From positions 1 to 36,963 of the forward strand of contig JAFUTQ010000038.1 in the NCBI GenBank assembly GCA_017484135.1: DNA of 36,963 bases. Reading direction: 5' to 3'. The first letter of the stretch is position 1. The number at the start of each line of letters is the position of its first letter. This DNA comes from Lachnospiraceae bacterium (GTDB lineage Bacteria; Bacillota; Clostridia; Lachnospirales; Lachnospiraceae). Positions 26,758 through 34,759 of the stretch are shown here, piece by piece. Position numbers and translations under genes: made by a program. The notes under the pieces were generated by a model. That model made no database searches and was not told the DNA's origin. It was given only the letters and a program-made list of their open reading frames with translations.

Positions 26758-26786
26758 TTGACAAATATAGGAAAAACAAGTATAAA
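26758..26786 (+). promoter_or_regulatory. Promoter of the HU gene
   Basis: TTGACA (26758-26763), a 17-base spacer and TATAAA (26781-26786) form a near-consensus sigma-A promoter, 70 bases before the start codon, in keeping with the high expression of HU. Confidence 0.85.
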
Positions 26787-26856
26787 TATACTCGTAGGTA
26801 TTCTTGGAGTGTGTAGAACTCGAGAAAAATATAAAATCCAGAGGAGGAATTTTATC

Positions 26857-27132
26857 ATGAACAAGACGGAGTTAGTATCAGCAATCGCTGAGAAGGCAGA
26901 AATCTCTAAGAAGGATGCAGAGGCAGCATTAAAGGCATTTACCGATGTTGTATCTGAGGAATTACAGAAGGGGGAGAAAATTCAGCTGGTAGGCTTCGGT
27001 ACTTTTGAGGTATCAGAGAGAGCAGCCAGAACCGGAAGAAATCCTCAGACCAAGGAAGAGATTAAGATTCCGGCATCTAAGGCACCGAAATTCAAAGCAG
27101 GAAAAGCATTGAAGGATTTGGTAAATAAGTAA
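26857..27132 (+). CDS. HU family DNA-binding protein
   Basis: This 91-aa histone-like protein starts at 26857 with a perfect GAGGAGGA site; the longer frame back to 26758 runs through the promoter and is not used. The family signature is complete: [20 protein letters not shown], then [14 protein letters not shown] and [20 protein letters not shown] in the DNA-binding arm, ending [12 protein letters not shown]. It bends and compacts DNA as a dimer. It is monocistronic, with a terminator directly downstream. Confidence 0.97.
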   Translation: MNKTELVSAIAEKAEISKKDAEAALKAFTDVVSEELQKGEKIQLVGFGTFEVSERAARTGRNPQTKEEIKIPASKAPKFKAGKALKDLVNK

Positions 27133-27146
27133 AAAGTGAGTGACTG

Positions 27147-27178
27147 AGAGGTGTAACGGAAACGTTACACCTCTTTTA
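27147..27178 (+). terminator. Intrinsic terminator after the HU gene
   Basis: AGAGGTGTAAC (27147-27157) pairs perfectly with GTTACACCTCT (27164-27174) around a six-base loop, followed by a T-run. The palindromic repeat copy 2 begins right at its end. Confidence 0.92.
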
Positions 27179-27234
27179 TGCACAGGGGTGCGCAAAGGTT
27201 AGGTGTCGCCTACGGCGACGCGCATCCCGCGCGG
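27178..27234. repeat. Palindromic intergenic repeat, copy 2
   Basis: This 57-base element matches 10481-10537 with five substitutions. The inner part here forms a perfect GTCGCCtacGGCGAC hairpin. It again sits immediately after a terminator U-run. It is followed by a separate inverted repeat at about 27235-27263 (GAGCAGGAA with TTCCTGCTC). Confidence 0.8.
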
Positions 27235-27276
27235 CGAGCAGGAAAGATAAATCCTTCCTGCTCAATTCGCAATATT

Positions 27277-27296
27277 ATGCGCAGGGGCGCGAAAGG
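27277..27296. repeat. Partial third copy of the intergenic repeat
   Basis: ATGCGCAGGGGCGCGAAAGG resembles the first 21 bases of copies 1 and 2, with a one-base shortening. It lies just upstream of, and supplies the purine-rich AAAGGAG of, the rqcP ribosome-binding site. Confidence 0.5.
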
Positions 27297-27304
27297 AGCA
27301 TCCT

Positions 27305-27547
27305 ATGAGATTAGATAAATATTTGAAGGTGTCGCGTCTGATCAAACGGCGCACCGTCGCAAATGAAGCGTGCGATGCGGGACGTGTTCTGGTAAACGGA
27401 AAAACAGCCAAGGCATCTTCGGACGTGAAGGTGGGAGATACCATCGAGATTATGTTTGGCGAAAAGACCGTAAAGGTGGAGGTGCTTGGCATTGCCGATA
27501 CCAGCAGAAAGGAGGAGGCGGCGGAGCTGTTCCGATATCTGACGTGA
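27305..27547 (+). CDS. rqcP: S4-domain RNA-binding protein RqcP
   Basis: This 80-aa protein is a stand-alone S4 domain (MRLDKYLKVSRLIKRRTVAN, then GRVLVNGKTAKASSDVKVGD). It matches RqcP (YabO, HslR-like), which in Bacillus stabilises the 50S-tRNA complex with RqcH during ribosome-associated quality control. Its position directly before yabP, yabQ and divIC is the conserved Firmicute order and supports the name. AAAGGAG lies seven bases upstream of the ATG. Confidence 0.92.
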   Translation: MRLDKYLKVSRLIKRRTVANEACDAGRVLVNGKTAKASSDVKVGDTIEIMFGEKTVKVEVLGIADTSRKEEAAELFRYLT

Positions 27548-27656
27548 GATTGACATCCCGGAAGCACACATCCCTCATATTTCCGGTTCTAAAATCCCCC
27601 TATGAATCATATATATACAAAAGGAGTGAAAGATAGACAACATACAGGAGGCTGTC

Positions 27657-27941
27657 ATGGAGGAACAAAAGTCGGGAAGAAATCATAAGGTGCTTTTGGT
27701 AAACCGTAACACAGGAAATTTCAGCGGAGTCGTGGATGTACTGGCTTTTGATATCGGAGAGGTTTTGCTGGAAACAGAGCAGGGAATGCTGACGATTAAG
27801 GGAAATGACCTTCATGTCAACCGTCTCAGTCTGGAGAAGGGCGAGGTGGATATCGCCGGAAGAATCGATAGTCTGGTTTATTCGGAGGTAAATCAGTATG
27901 GAAAGAGCAAGGAATCTGTTTTGGGAAGGCTGTTCCGATGA
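27657..27941 (+). CDS. yabP: Sporulation protein YabP
   Basis: This 94-aa beta-rich protein matches YabP in size, motifs (LLVNRNTGNFSGVVDVLAF, then LLETEQGMLTIKGNDLHV) and gene order. YabP is a mother-cell sporulation protein related to YqfC. GGAGG precedes the ATG. It overlaps yabQ by four bases, so the two are translationally coupled. The upstream gap probably contains a sporulation promoter, but I could not place one with confidence. Confidence 0.9.
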   Translation: MEEQKSGRNHKVLLVNRNTGNFSGVVDVLAFDIGEVLLETEQGMLTIKGNDLHVNRLSLEKGEVDIAGRIDSLVYSEVNQYGKSKESVLGRLFR

Positions 27942-28414
27942 TGTCCGTCAGTGAAGGGATTCATCAGGAATTTGTGTTATTGCTGATGGCTGTGGCGGCA
28001 GGCAGTGCACTCGTGATGGTCTACGATGTCCTGCGGATTTTTCGGTGTATGATCCCGCATCCGCTTGTGGTGACGGCGTTGGAGGATGTACTGTACTGGA
28101 TCGGCTGTGCAGCGGCAGTGCTGATTCTGTTGTATCAGTATAATGACGGAGCTGTCCGCGGGTTTGTGATCGGGGGAATTCTGCTGGGCATGTTTGTGTG
28201 GAATCAGTATGTCAGCCCGTTGACGGTAGGGGTTCTGGGGCACATTTTGCACCGGATATACAAGGTGGTTACACGCCCGATAAAATTTTTTTTCAAAATA
28301 CTATTAAAACCTGTCAGGTTTGTGTCGAAATATATTAAAAGGTTTTTTTGTTACGTCATGGCGCGCGTCAAGATGGGAGTCCGCGCGCTGAAGCTGGCGT
28401 TGTGTAAATTGTGA
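27938..28414 (+). CDS. yabQ: Sporulation membrane protein YabQ
   Basis: This 158-aa membrane protein has about four hydrophobic segments (residues about 11-30, 45-65, 72-92 and a weaker one) and a basic C-terminus (FFFKILLKPVRFVSKYIKRF). In Bacillus YabQ localises to the forespore membrane and is needed for cortex formation. The identification rests on topology, size and the conserved yabP-yabQ-divIC order. Confidence 0.87.
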   Translation: MMSVSEGIHQEFVLLLMAVAAGSALVMVYDVLRIFRCMIPHPLVVTALEDVLYWIGCAAAVLILLYQYNDGAVRGFVIGGILLGMFVWNQYVSPLTVGVLGHILHRIYKVVTRPIKFFFKILLKPVRFVSKYIKRFFCYVMARVKMGVRALKLALCKL

Positions 28415-28427
28415 GAAGAGGAAGCTT

Positions 28428-28742
28428 ATGGGCGGTAGAAGCAGAAATAATCGAAAAGAAAAAAGGGCAGGGAGATTGGGGGTCTCCGTGATGGTGTTTC
28501 TGCTTCTTGCAGTAATGTCATCACAGATCGTAAAGCTTCATGCAAAGGAACAGGAATATCAGGTGAGGGAGAATGCCCTGCAGGAACAGCTGGAGGCGGA
28601 ACAGCGGCGGGAGGCCAACCTGCAGGAGTACGAAGAATATATCAAGACAGATGCATATGTGGAGGACGTGGCAAAGAGCAAGCTGGGTCTGGTGTATGCA
28701 GATGAAATTGTTTTTAAGGAGGATAAGGCTCAGGCTGAATGA
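28428..28742 (+). CDS. divIC: Septum formation initiator DivIC/FtsB
   Basis: This 104-aa bitopic membrane protein has a basic cytoplasmic start, one transmembrane helix (about residues 17-34, LGVSVMVFLLLAVMSSQI), a coiled coil (about 40-72, rich in Glu, Gln and Leu) and the DAYVEDVAKSKLGLVYADEIVF segment typical of DivIC/FtsB. It acts in the divisome with FtsL and DivIB/FtsQ. GAGAAGAGGAAG precedes the ATG, 13 bases after yabQ ends. Confidence 0.92.
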   Translation: MGGRSRNNRKEKRAGRLGVSVMVFLLLAVMSSQIVKLHAKEQEYQVRENALQEQLEAEQRREANLQEYEEYIKTDAYVEDVAKSKLGLVYADEIVFKEDKAQAE

Positions 28743-28813
28743 CCTCATAATGAATCGGCTGGAACACATGAGCGTTTTCTAGGTCCTTCGAATAGACAAT
28801 CGGATTCGTATTT

Positions 28814-28820
28814 TGCCGAA
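28814..28820 (+). promoter_or_regulatory. Candidate Spo0A box
   Basis: TGCCGAA matches the TGNCGAA Spo0A box and lies about 70 bases upstream of the expected transcription start of spoIIE. Confidence 0.55.
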
Positions 28821-28845
28821 AACTTTTTTGAAAGCGGACAAGCTT

Positions 28846-28878
28846 TTGACAAAGATTTCATCTCATCTTTTTTATAAT
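28846..28878 (+). promoter_or_regulatory. Spo0A-type spoIIE promoter with 21-bp spacer
   Basis: TTGACA (28846-28851) and TATAAT (28873-28878) are exact hexamers separated by 21 bases instead of 17. The Bacillus spoIIE promoter is known to be a Spo0A-activated sigma-A promoter with the same unusual spacing. TGACAAA (28847-28853) overlaps the -35 and resembles a 0A box. Confidence 0.8.
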
Positions 28879-28919
28879 TGCCTCAGTTGTCTGACCGGAC
28901 AAAGAAGGAGGTATATAAG

Positions 28920-30746
28920 ATGAATAAGAAAAAGCTGAAGCAGATTGTGATATCTTTCATAGGGATAGCAGCGTGCAGATTAAATTTTGCAGGCTGCTAT
29001 CCCTTTGTGCCGGCATATTTTGCGGCGGCATATCTGGAGGAAGAGGGGAGACTTCTGCTGGGAGTGTGCATGTTTCTGGGGATGGCATTTCAGCTGCCTG
29101 TCACGATGCTGGCAAAGTATATGATGGTATTGCTGGTGATTATGCTGGTGGTGCGTCTGTCCGAGCTGGTGAGCAAGGGCTGCTATACCTGGGTAGCAGC
29201 GCTGACGGCGGGTGCGAGCACCGCAATCCTTTCTGTATTTGGAGAGCTTCTCGATATGAAGGATCAGAAGGATCCGTTGTTTGCGGCAATGGAAGGAGTG
29301 TTTATTTTTGCGGCGACCATGGTACTCAGCAGGCTGATACATAGCTTTATGGAGCTGCGCCCGCAGAAAAAAAATGCCGTGTCTCAGGCCGGGCAGGATG
29401 AACGGCTGTTAAACTATGCAAAATCCTTTCAATCGCTGTCAGATGTGTTTGGCAGCATGGAAAACGGGCACAGGCAGATGGCGACAGAGGAGCTTATGAA
29501 ACAGGAAATTACGGGAAAGTTGTGTGCCTCCTGCGAGCAGTGCAGTCTGTGCTGGGAGCAATCGGACAGCCCCATGTATCAATATCTCATGGATTTTCTG
29601 ACATCGATGAAGGAGGCGGGGCATGCAGACCGGGATCTGGAACTGAAAATGGAGAAATACTGTTCCCGAACGCATGAGCTTGTCATTGAAGCGGTGAGAG
29701 TGTTTGAGCAGATCCGGTTGAATGAGGCGTGGTATAACCGTCTGGTGGAAAATCGGGAGGTCATCGCGGAACAGTTGGATGCCATGGCATATATTATGCA
29801 GGATTGTGCTAGGAAGGAGCAGGATATCAGCGACCGGATGCAGAGTTATCTGAAAGAATTGAAATTCAAGGCAAAGGAACGCGGAATTTATGTGCAGGAT
29901 TGCACCCTGCTGGAAAAAGAGGATGGCAGATGGAAACTTCGGGTCAAGGCATCTGTCCGCAATGGCTGTATTGCAACCAGAGAGCTGACCAGAGCAGTAA
30001 CGACTGCGCTGCAGCGGAAAATGATTCCCCAGAAAGACGAAAAGACATTAATCGGAAAGAGCGGAAATATATTTGTGTATGATGAGGAGCCGAAGTATCA
30101 GGGGATCTATGGGGTGGCCAGACTGGTAAAGGACGGAGCTGCGGTTTCGGGTGACAATTTTTCTTTTCTGGAGCCCAAAAGCGGCAGACTGATTCTGTGC
30201 CTTTCGGATGGCATGGGTTCCGGGGCTGCGGCATGCAAGGAAAGTGAAACCGTGATTGAACTGATCGAAAAATTTGTGGAGGCAGGTTTTGATATTGATA
30301 CGGCGGTGCGGGTGATGAATTCGGCGATGGTCATGAAGGGGAAGGAGGATATGTTTTCCACAGTGGACATCAGCGAAATCAATCTGTACAGTGGAAATTG
30401 TCAGATTTATAAGATCGGGGCATCTGCCACATTTATCAAAAAGGGCGGTACGGTGGAGTGTCTGCAGTCCACCAGCCTCCCGGTGGGCGTAGTAAAACAG
30501 CTGGATATGGAAACATCAAAGAAGGCATTGTCTGACGGAGATTTTCTTGTCATGGTATCCGATGGTGTGCTAGAATATTTACATGTTCCGAATCCGGAGC
30601 AAACGGTGCAGGAAATGATTGAAAGTATCGATACGAACAATGCCACGGTTCTGGCGAAACGCATTCTGGAACGTGTACTGCTGTTTACGGGCGGGCGTGT
30701 GCCGGATGATATGACCGTGCTGGCCACGGCAATCTGGGAGAAATAA
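28920..30746 (+). CDS. spoIIE: Stage II sporulation protein E, PP2C phosphatase
   Basis: This 608-aa protein begins at 28920 with a perfect AAGGAGG site. It has about five N-terminal transmembrane helices (residues about 10-150), a coiled/regulatory region with a CASCEQCSLCW cysteine cluster (about 202-212), and a PP2C-type phosphatase domain: LSDGMGSG with metal-binding Asp430, and MVSDGV with Asp548. It dephosphorylates SpoIIAA to release sigma-F in the forespore and takes part in polar septation. At 608 residues it is shorter than the 827-aa Bacillus protein, mainly in the membrane region, which is common in Clostridia. The Spo0A-type promoter directly upstream supports the assignment. Confidence 0.93.
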   Translation: MNKKKLKQIVISFIGIAACRLNFAGCYPFVPAYFAAAYLEEEGRLLLGVCMFLGMAFQLPVTMLAKYMMVLLVIMLVVRLSELVSKGCYTWVAALTAGASTAILSVFGELLDMKDQKDPLFAAMEGVFIFAATMVLSRLIHSFMELRPQKKNAVSQAGQDERLLNYAKSFQSLSDVFGSMENGHRQMATEELMKQEITGKLCASCEQCSLCWEQSDSPMYQYLMDFLTSMKEAGHADRDLELKMEKYCSRTHELVIEAVRVFEQIRLNEAWYNRLVENREVIAEQLDAMAYIMQDCARKEQDISDRMQSYLKELKFKAKERGIYVQDCTLLEKEDGRWKLRVKASVRNGCIATRELTRAVTTALQRKMIPQKDEKTLIGKSGNIFVYDEEPKYQGIYGVARLVKDGAAVSGDNFSFLEPKSGRLILCLSDGMGSGAAACKESETVIELIEKFVEAGFDIDTAVRVMNSAMVMKGKEDMFSTVDISEINLYSGNCQIYKIGASATFIKKGGTVECLQSTSLPVGVVKQLDMETSKKALSDGDFLVMVSDGVLEYLHVPNPEQTVQEMIESIDTNNATVLAKRILERVLLFTGGRVPDDMTVLATAIWEK

Positions 30747-32114
30747 ATGCTGCAAAAGATACAAAACTATATTCGACAGGAGCATATGCTGGAATATGGA
30801 GACCGGGTAATCGTGGGAATATCCGGGGGAGCGGATTCTGTTTGTCTGCTGCTGGTGCTTAAGGAACTGCAGTCGGCCTACGGACTTGAGATACAGGCAG
30901 TGCATGTCGAGCATGGGATACGCGGGGAGGAAAGCATTGCCGATCAGCGCTTTGTGCAGGATCTGTGCAGGGAGCAGGGCATTTCCTGCGTGTGCAGACA
31001 GTTTGATGTGCCGGAATATGCCGCAGCGCATGGTCTGTCGGTAGAGGAAGCCGGGCGGAGACTGAGATATGAAAGCTTTGAGCAGATAGCCGGAGCTAAG
31101 GAGCATACAAGGATTGCGGTGGCACACAACCGGAACGATCAGGCAGAGACTGTGCTGTGGAATCTGATCCGGGGCAGCGGCATAAAGGGCATGTGCGGGA
31201 TTCCGCCGGTGCGGGGCAGAATTATCCGGCCGCTGATGTGTGTGGAACGGAAGGAAATCGAGGACTATCTGGAAAAACGGAGACAGGTATACCGCACGGA
31301 TTCTACAAATCAGAACGTGGAATATACCAGAAATGTGATCCGCCATCAGGTGCTGCCGGTTCTGTGTGCGCAAAACGATCAGGCGGTTGCGCATATTGCG
31401 CAGAATGCACAAAAGCTGCGCGGGCTTTCGGAACATATCCGGAAACAGACGGAAATGCTTTGGGACAGGTGGGTGCATCCGGAGAGAGGCGGCTACCGGA
31501 TTGACTGTGCGCTGTATCAGGAAACGGATGCAGCGATTGCGGAGGAGCTGATTTATCAGATCATTGCAGCTGCGGCGGGAAGCGCCAGAGATATCGGATC
31601 GGTCCATGTGGAAAGGGTCGCGGAGCTTTTTCGGGCTCAGGTGGGAAAGCGATGTGATCTTCCCCATCAGCTGTGCGGAATCCGCGCGTATGATTCTGTG
31701 TGCATCCGTAGGAGAATGGCTGAGAGCGAACATAAAATGGAACCTGCCTGGCTTTCGGAGACACCGGAATTTGCAGTTTGGACAAAGGACAGGAGAGAAC
31801 TTCCGGATAAAATTACAAAAAAAAAGTATACGAAATGGATTGATTATGATAGAATAGAAAACAGGCTTTGTGTGAGAACCCGGCGGAACGGGGATTATCT
31901 TGTCATCAATTCGGCCGGACAGACGCAGAAACTGAAGCAGTACTTTATCAACGAGAAGATTCCGAAACAACTGAGGGATGAGGTCTTGCTGGTTGCGGAC
32001 GGCTCACACATTGTATGGATTGTGGGGTATCGTATGAGTGCGTACTATTATGTGACCCAAGCCACGAAAAAGGTGTTGGAAATACAATATTGCAAAGGAG
32101 CGGAAGATGAGTGA
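30747..32114 (+). CDS. tilS: tRNA(Ile)-lysidine synthase
   Basis: This 455-aa enzyme converts C34 of the isoleucine CAU tRNA to lysidine. The N-terminal PP-loop ATPase motif SGGADS is at residues 26-31, followed by HVEHGIRGEES and the HNRNDQAET motif near 130. The C-terminal substrate-binding domain contains RTRRNGDYLV and QKLKQYFINEKIP. The ATG starts immediately after the spoIIE stop, and the stop overlaps hpt by eight bases, so tilS is coupled to both neighbours. It is essential in bacteria with this codon scheme. Confidence 0.95.
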   Translation: MLQKIQNYIRQEHMLEYGDRVIVGISGGADSVCLLLVLKELQSAYGLEIQAVHVEHGIRGEESIADQRFVQDLCREQGISCVCRQFDVPEYAAAHGLSVEEAGRRLRYESFEQIAGAKEHTRIAVAHNRNDQAETVLWNLIRGSGIKGMCGIPPVRGRIIRPLMCVERKEIEDYLEKRRQVYRTDSTNQNVEYTRNVIRHQVLPVLCAQNDQAVAHIAQNAQKLRGLSEHIRKQTEMLWDRWVHPERGGYRIDCALYQETDAAIAEELIYQIIAAAAGSARDIGSVHVERVAELFRAQVGKRCDLPHQLCGIRAYDSVCIRRRMAESEHKMEPAWLSETPEFAVWTKDRRELPDKITKKKYTKWIDYDRIENRLCVRTRRNGDYLVINSAGQTQKLKQYFINEKIPKQLRDEVLLVADGSHIVWIVGYRMSAYYYVTQATKKVLEIQYCKGAEDE

Positions 32115-32631
32115 ACAGGTTCGGGTGCTGATCCCTGAGGAAGAGCTGATGGAACGGATTGCCCGGATGGGGGCACAGATCAGCAGGGATTTTCAGGGAG
32201 AGAGTGTACATCTGGTCTGCATCCTGAAGGGGTCCGTTTTTTTTACCTGTGAGCTTGCAAAGCATATTACGGTTCCGGTGACAATCGATTTTATGTGTGT
32301 ATCCAGCTATGGCAGATCCACGGTATCCAGCGGGGTGCTGGAGATTAAGCAGGAGCTGACCGAGCCGATTGACGGCAGAAATGTCATAATCATCGAAGAT
32401 ATCATTGATACCGGCAGAACGCTGAAGTACCTGCTGGAGGATCTCGCAAAGCGGGGACCGAAGACGCTGCGCCTGTGTACGATGCTGGACAAACCGGATC
32501 GCAGAGTGATGCAGGTGGATACCGATTATACCGGCTTTGAGATACCGGATGAATTTGTGGTGGGATATGGGCTGGATTATGACCAAAGATACCGTAATCT
32601 TCCCTATGTAGGAATTTTATCATTGGACTAG
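32107..32631 (+). CDS. hpt: Hypoxanthine phosphoribosyltransferase
   Basis: This 174-aa enzyme salvages hypoxanthine and guanine to IMP and GMP using PRPP. The PRPP-binding motif VIIIEDIIDTGRTL lies at residues 93-106, preceded by LKGSVFF (40-46) and the flexible loop SSYGRST (66-72). The order tilS-hpt-ftsH is conserved in Firmicutes, and in Listeria/Bacillus TilS and HprT are known to cooperate in ftsH regulation. It overlaps tilS by eight bases. Confidence 0.95.
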   Translation: MSEQVRVLIPEEELMERIARMGAQISRDFQGESVHLVCILKGSVFFTCELAKHITVPVTIDFMCVSSYGRSTVSSGVLEIKQELTEPIDGRNVIIIEDIIDTGRTLKYLLEDLAKRGPKTLRLCTMLDKPDRRVMQVDTDYTGFEIPDEFVVGYGLDYDQRYRNLPYVGILSLD

Positions 32632-32643
32632 GAAGGAGCTTTC

Positions 32644-34476
32644 GTGAAGAATTACAGAGGTTTTGGATTTTATGTTGCATTGATTTTGCTTGTCATACTG
32701 GTGTGGTATCTGCTGGACGGCAACCATTTGTCCAGCGGCTCGTATAATTACACGCAGTTTGAGCAGGAGCTGACGGATGGGAAGATTGCCTTTGTGGAGA
32801 TCCATCCCAATCGGGAAATCCCTACAGGAAGTCTGGAAATCGTAAAGACGGACAACTCGGATGAGACCCTGTATGTATCTGATGTACAGGAGGTACGCAG
32901 ACTGATGCAGGATTCAGATTTTACCCATTATGTGGAATACGACGTACCGGCGGAAAACTGGCTGATCACGCTTCTGCCGCTGCTGCTGGTATTCGGCGCG
33001 ATGTTTATTCTGTTTGTAATTATGAACAATCAATCGGCCGGCGGCGGGAATGCCAAGATGATGAATTTCGGAAAAAGCCGGGCCAAGATGATGGTAGAGG
33101 GGAAAAAACAGGTAACCTTTGACCGGGTAGCGGGACTGAAGGAGGAAAAGGAAGAACTGCAGGAAATCGTTGATTTTCTGAAGGATCCGGAAAAGTATAA
33201 CCGCCTTGGAGCGAGGATCCCCAAGGGAGTGCTTTTGGTGGGACCTCCGGGTACCGGTAAGACGCTCCTTGCCAGAGCGGTGGCGGGGGAGGCGGGTGTG
33301 CCGTTTTTCAGCATATCCGGCTCGGATTTTGTGGAAATGTTTGTAGGTGTGGGAGCGTCCCGTGTCCGGGATTTGTTTGAGGATGCCAAAAAAGGCGCAC
33401 CCTGTATTGTGTTTATCGATGAGATCGATGCCGTGGCAAGGCGGAGAGGAACCGGCATGGGAGGAGGACACGACGAGAGAGAACAGACCTTGAACCAGCT
33501 GCTGGTGGAAATGGATGGATTCGGCGCCAACGAGGGAATTATCGTTATGGCAGCCACTAACCGGGTGGATATTCTGGATCCTGCCATCATGAGACCGGGC
33601 CGTTTTGACCGCAAGGTACACGTGGGAAGACCGGATGTAGGCGGACGTGAGGAAATTTTAAACGTACATGCGGAAAACAAGCCGCTTGCCGAGGATGTAG
33701 ACCTAAAACAGATTGCCCAGACCACTGCGGGCTTTACGGGAGCGGATCTGGAGAATCTGTTAAATGAGGCGGCCATCTATGCTGCAAAGGAGAACCGGGA
33801 ATATATTATGCAGGAGGATATCAAGCGTGCATTTGTGAAGGTGGGCATCGGCGCGGAGAAACGAAGCCGTGTGATTTCCGACAAGGAAAAACGGATTACC
33901 GCCTTTCACGAGGCGGGGCATGCGATTCTGTTTCATGTACTGCCGGATGTGGGGCCGGTGTATTCCGTTTCGGTCATTCCTACCGGCGCGGGTGCGGCAG
34001 GCTATACGATGCCCTTGCCGGAACGGGACGAAATGTTCCAGACCAGAGGAAAAATGCTGCAGGAAATTACCGTTGATCTGGGAGGACGTGTTGCGGAGGA
34101 GCTGATCTTTGACGACATTACCACAGGCGCCTCTCAGGATATCAAGCAGGCGACAGAACTCGCAAAGTCCATGGTGACCAAATACGGCATGTCGGACAAT
34201 ATCGGCCTGATCAATTATAATAATGACGGCGATGAGGTGTTTATCGGACGGGATCTGGCCCATACCAGAGGCTATGGAGAAAATGTTGCAACCCGTATCG
34301 ACGAAGAAGTGAAACGGATCATCGATGAGTGTTATGCAAAAGCGAAGCAGATCATCTCGGAGCACGAAGATGTTCTGCACAAATGTGCAGAGCTGCTGCT
34401 GGAAAAGGAAAAGATCAGCCGTGAAGAATTTGAGTCTCTTTTTGTTGGAAACGCAGATTCAACCGGTGCACATTGA
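32644..34476 (+). CDS. ftsH: ATP-dependent membrane protease FtsH
   Basis: This 610-aa protein starts at a GTG with AAGGAG upstream. It has two transmembrane helices (about residues 8-24 and 107-127) flanking an extracellular domain, then an AAA+ module: Walker A GPPGTGKT at 200-207, Walker B VFIDEIDA near 256-263, and the second region of homology [20 protein letters not shown] near 302-321. The zinc-protease site HEAGH is at 422-426. It degrades membrane and regulatory proteins as a hexamer. It ends the rqcP-ftsH cluster and has an intrinsic terminator at 34662-34687. Confidence 0.97.
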   Translation: MKNYRGFGFYVALILLVILVWYLLDGNHLSSGSYNYTQFEQELTDGKIAFVEIHPNREIPTGSLEIVKTDNSDETLYVSDVQEVRRLMQDSDFTHYVEYDVPAENWLITLLPLLLVFGAMFILFVIMNNQSAGGGNAKMMNFGKSRAKMMVEGKKQVTFDRVAGLKEEKEELQEIVDFLKDPEKYNRLGARIPKGVLLVGPPGTGKTLLARAVAGEAGVPFFSISGSDFVEMFVGVGASRVRDLFEDAKKGAPCIVFIDEIDAVARRRGTGMGGGHDEREQTLNQLLVEMDGFGANEGIIVMAATNRVDILDPAIMRPGRFDRKVHVGRPDVGGREEILNVHAENKPLAEDVDLKQIAQTTAGFTGADLENLLNEAAIYAAKENREYIMQEDIKRAFVKVGIGAEKRSRVISDKEKRITAFHEAGHAILFHVLPDVGPVYSVSVIPTGAGAAGYTMPLPERDEMFQTRGKMLQEITVDLGGRVAEELIFDDITTGASQDIKQATELAKSMVTKYGMSDNIGLINYNNDGDEVFIGRDLAHTRGYGENVATRIDEEVKRIIDECYAKAKQIISEHEDVLHKCAELLLEKEKISREEFESLFVGNADSTGAH

Positions 34477-34661
34477 TTATTGTTTTCGATAATTTTCGTA
34501 AAGTGATATACAAAACAAACAAAAACAGAGGGGGAAAATTGTGAATATTGTGCACACTTCAATTGGAAGTCATGGTATTATAATTCTCGTAACACCCCCC
34601 CCAATACATTATATAAATATTTTTGCTACACCCCATAGTAAAAATACCTTCTCCAAAAAAA

Positions 34662-34687
34662 GGCAGCTGAAAAAGCTGTCTTTTTTT
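34662..34687 (+). terminator. Intrinsic terminator after ftsH
   Basis: GGCAGCT (34662-34668) pairs with AGCTGTC (34674-34680) around GAAAA, and a run of seven T's follows. An A-run upstream would let it work in both directions. The stretch between the ftsH stop and here is AT-rich with a C8 run near 34595 and no gene. Confidence 0.9.
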
Positions 34688-34689
34688 CG

Positions 34690-34718
34690 TTGATTTTCGA
34701 ATACATATCGTATATGAT
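34690..34718 (+). promoter_or_regulatory. Promoter of the second GH13 gene
   Basis: TTGATT (34690-34695), a 17-base spacer and TATGAT (34713-34718). A CATATCGTATATG palindrome overlaps the -10 region and could be an operator with a central CG, but its arms differ from those at the maltodextrin operon. Confidence 0.6.
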
Positions 34719-34759
34719 GGTATTAAAGACAGACCAAAGAAGTGAGGGGCAGACGTTTC

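Noticed and set aside
10481-27296. CRISPR array from the repeated palindromes
   Set aside because: The copies are about 17 kb apart, with no regular spacers and no cas genes.
27570-27625. A sigma-E promoter ahead of yabP (CATATTT and CATATATA elements)
   Set aside because: The elements are only loosely similar to the consensus and the spacing does not fit; a real sporulation promoter is likely but cannot be placed.
28743-28845. tRNA genes or an S1-domain gene between divIC and spoIIE, as in Bacillus
   Set aside because: No tRNA cloverleaf or S1 coding sequence is present; the gap holds only the spoIIE control region.
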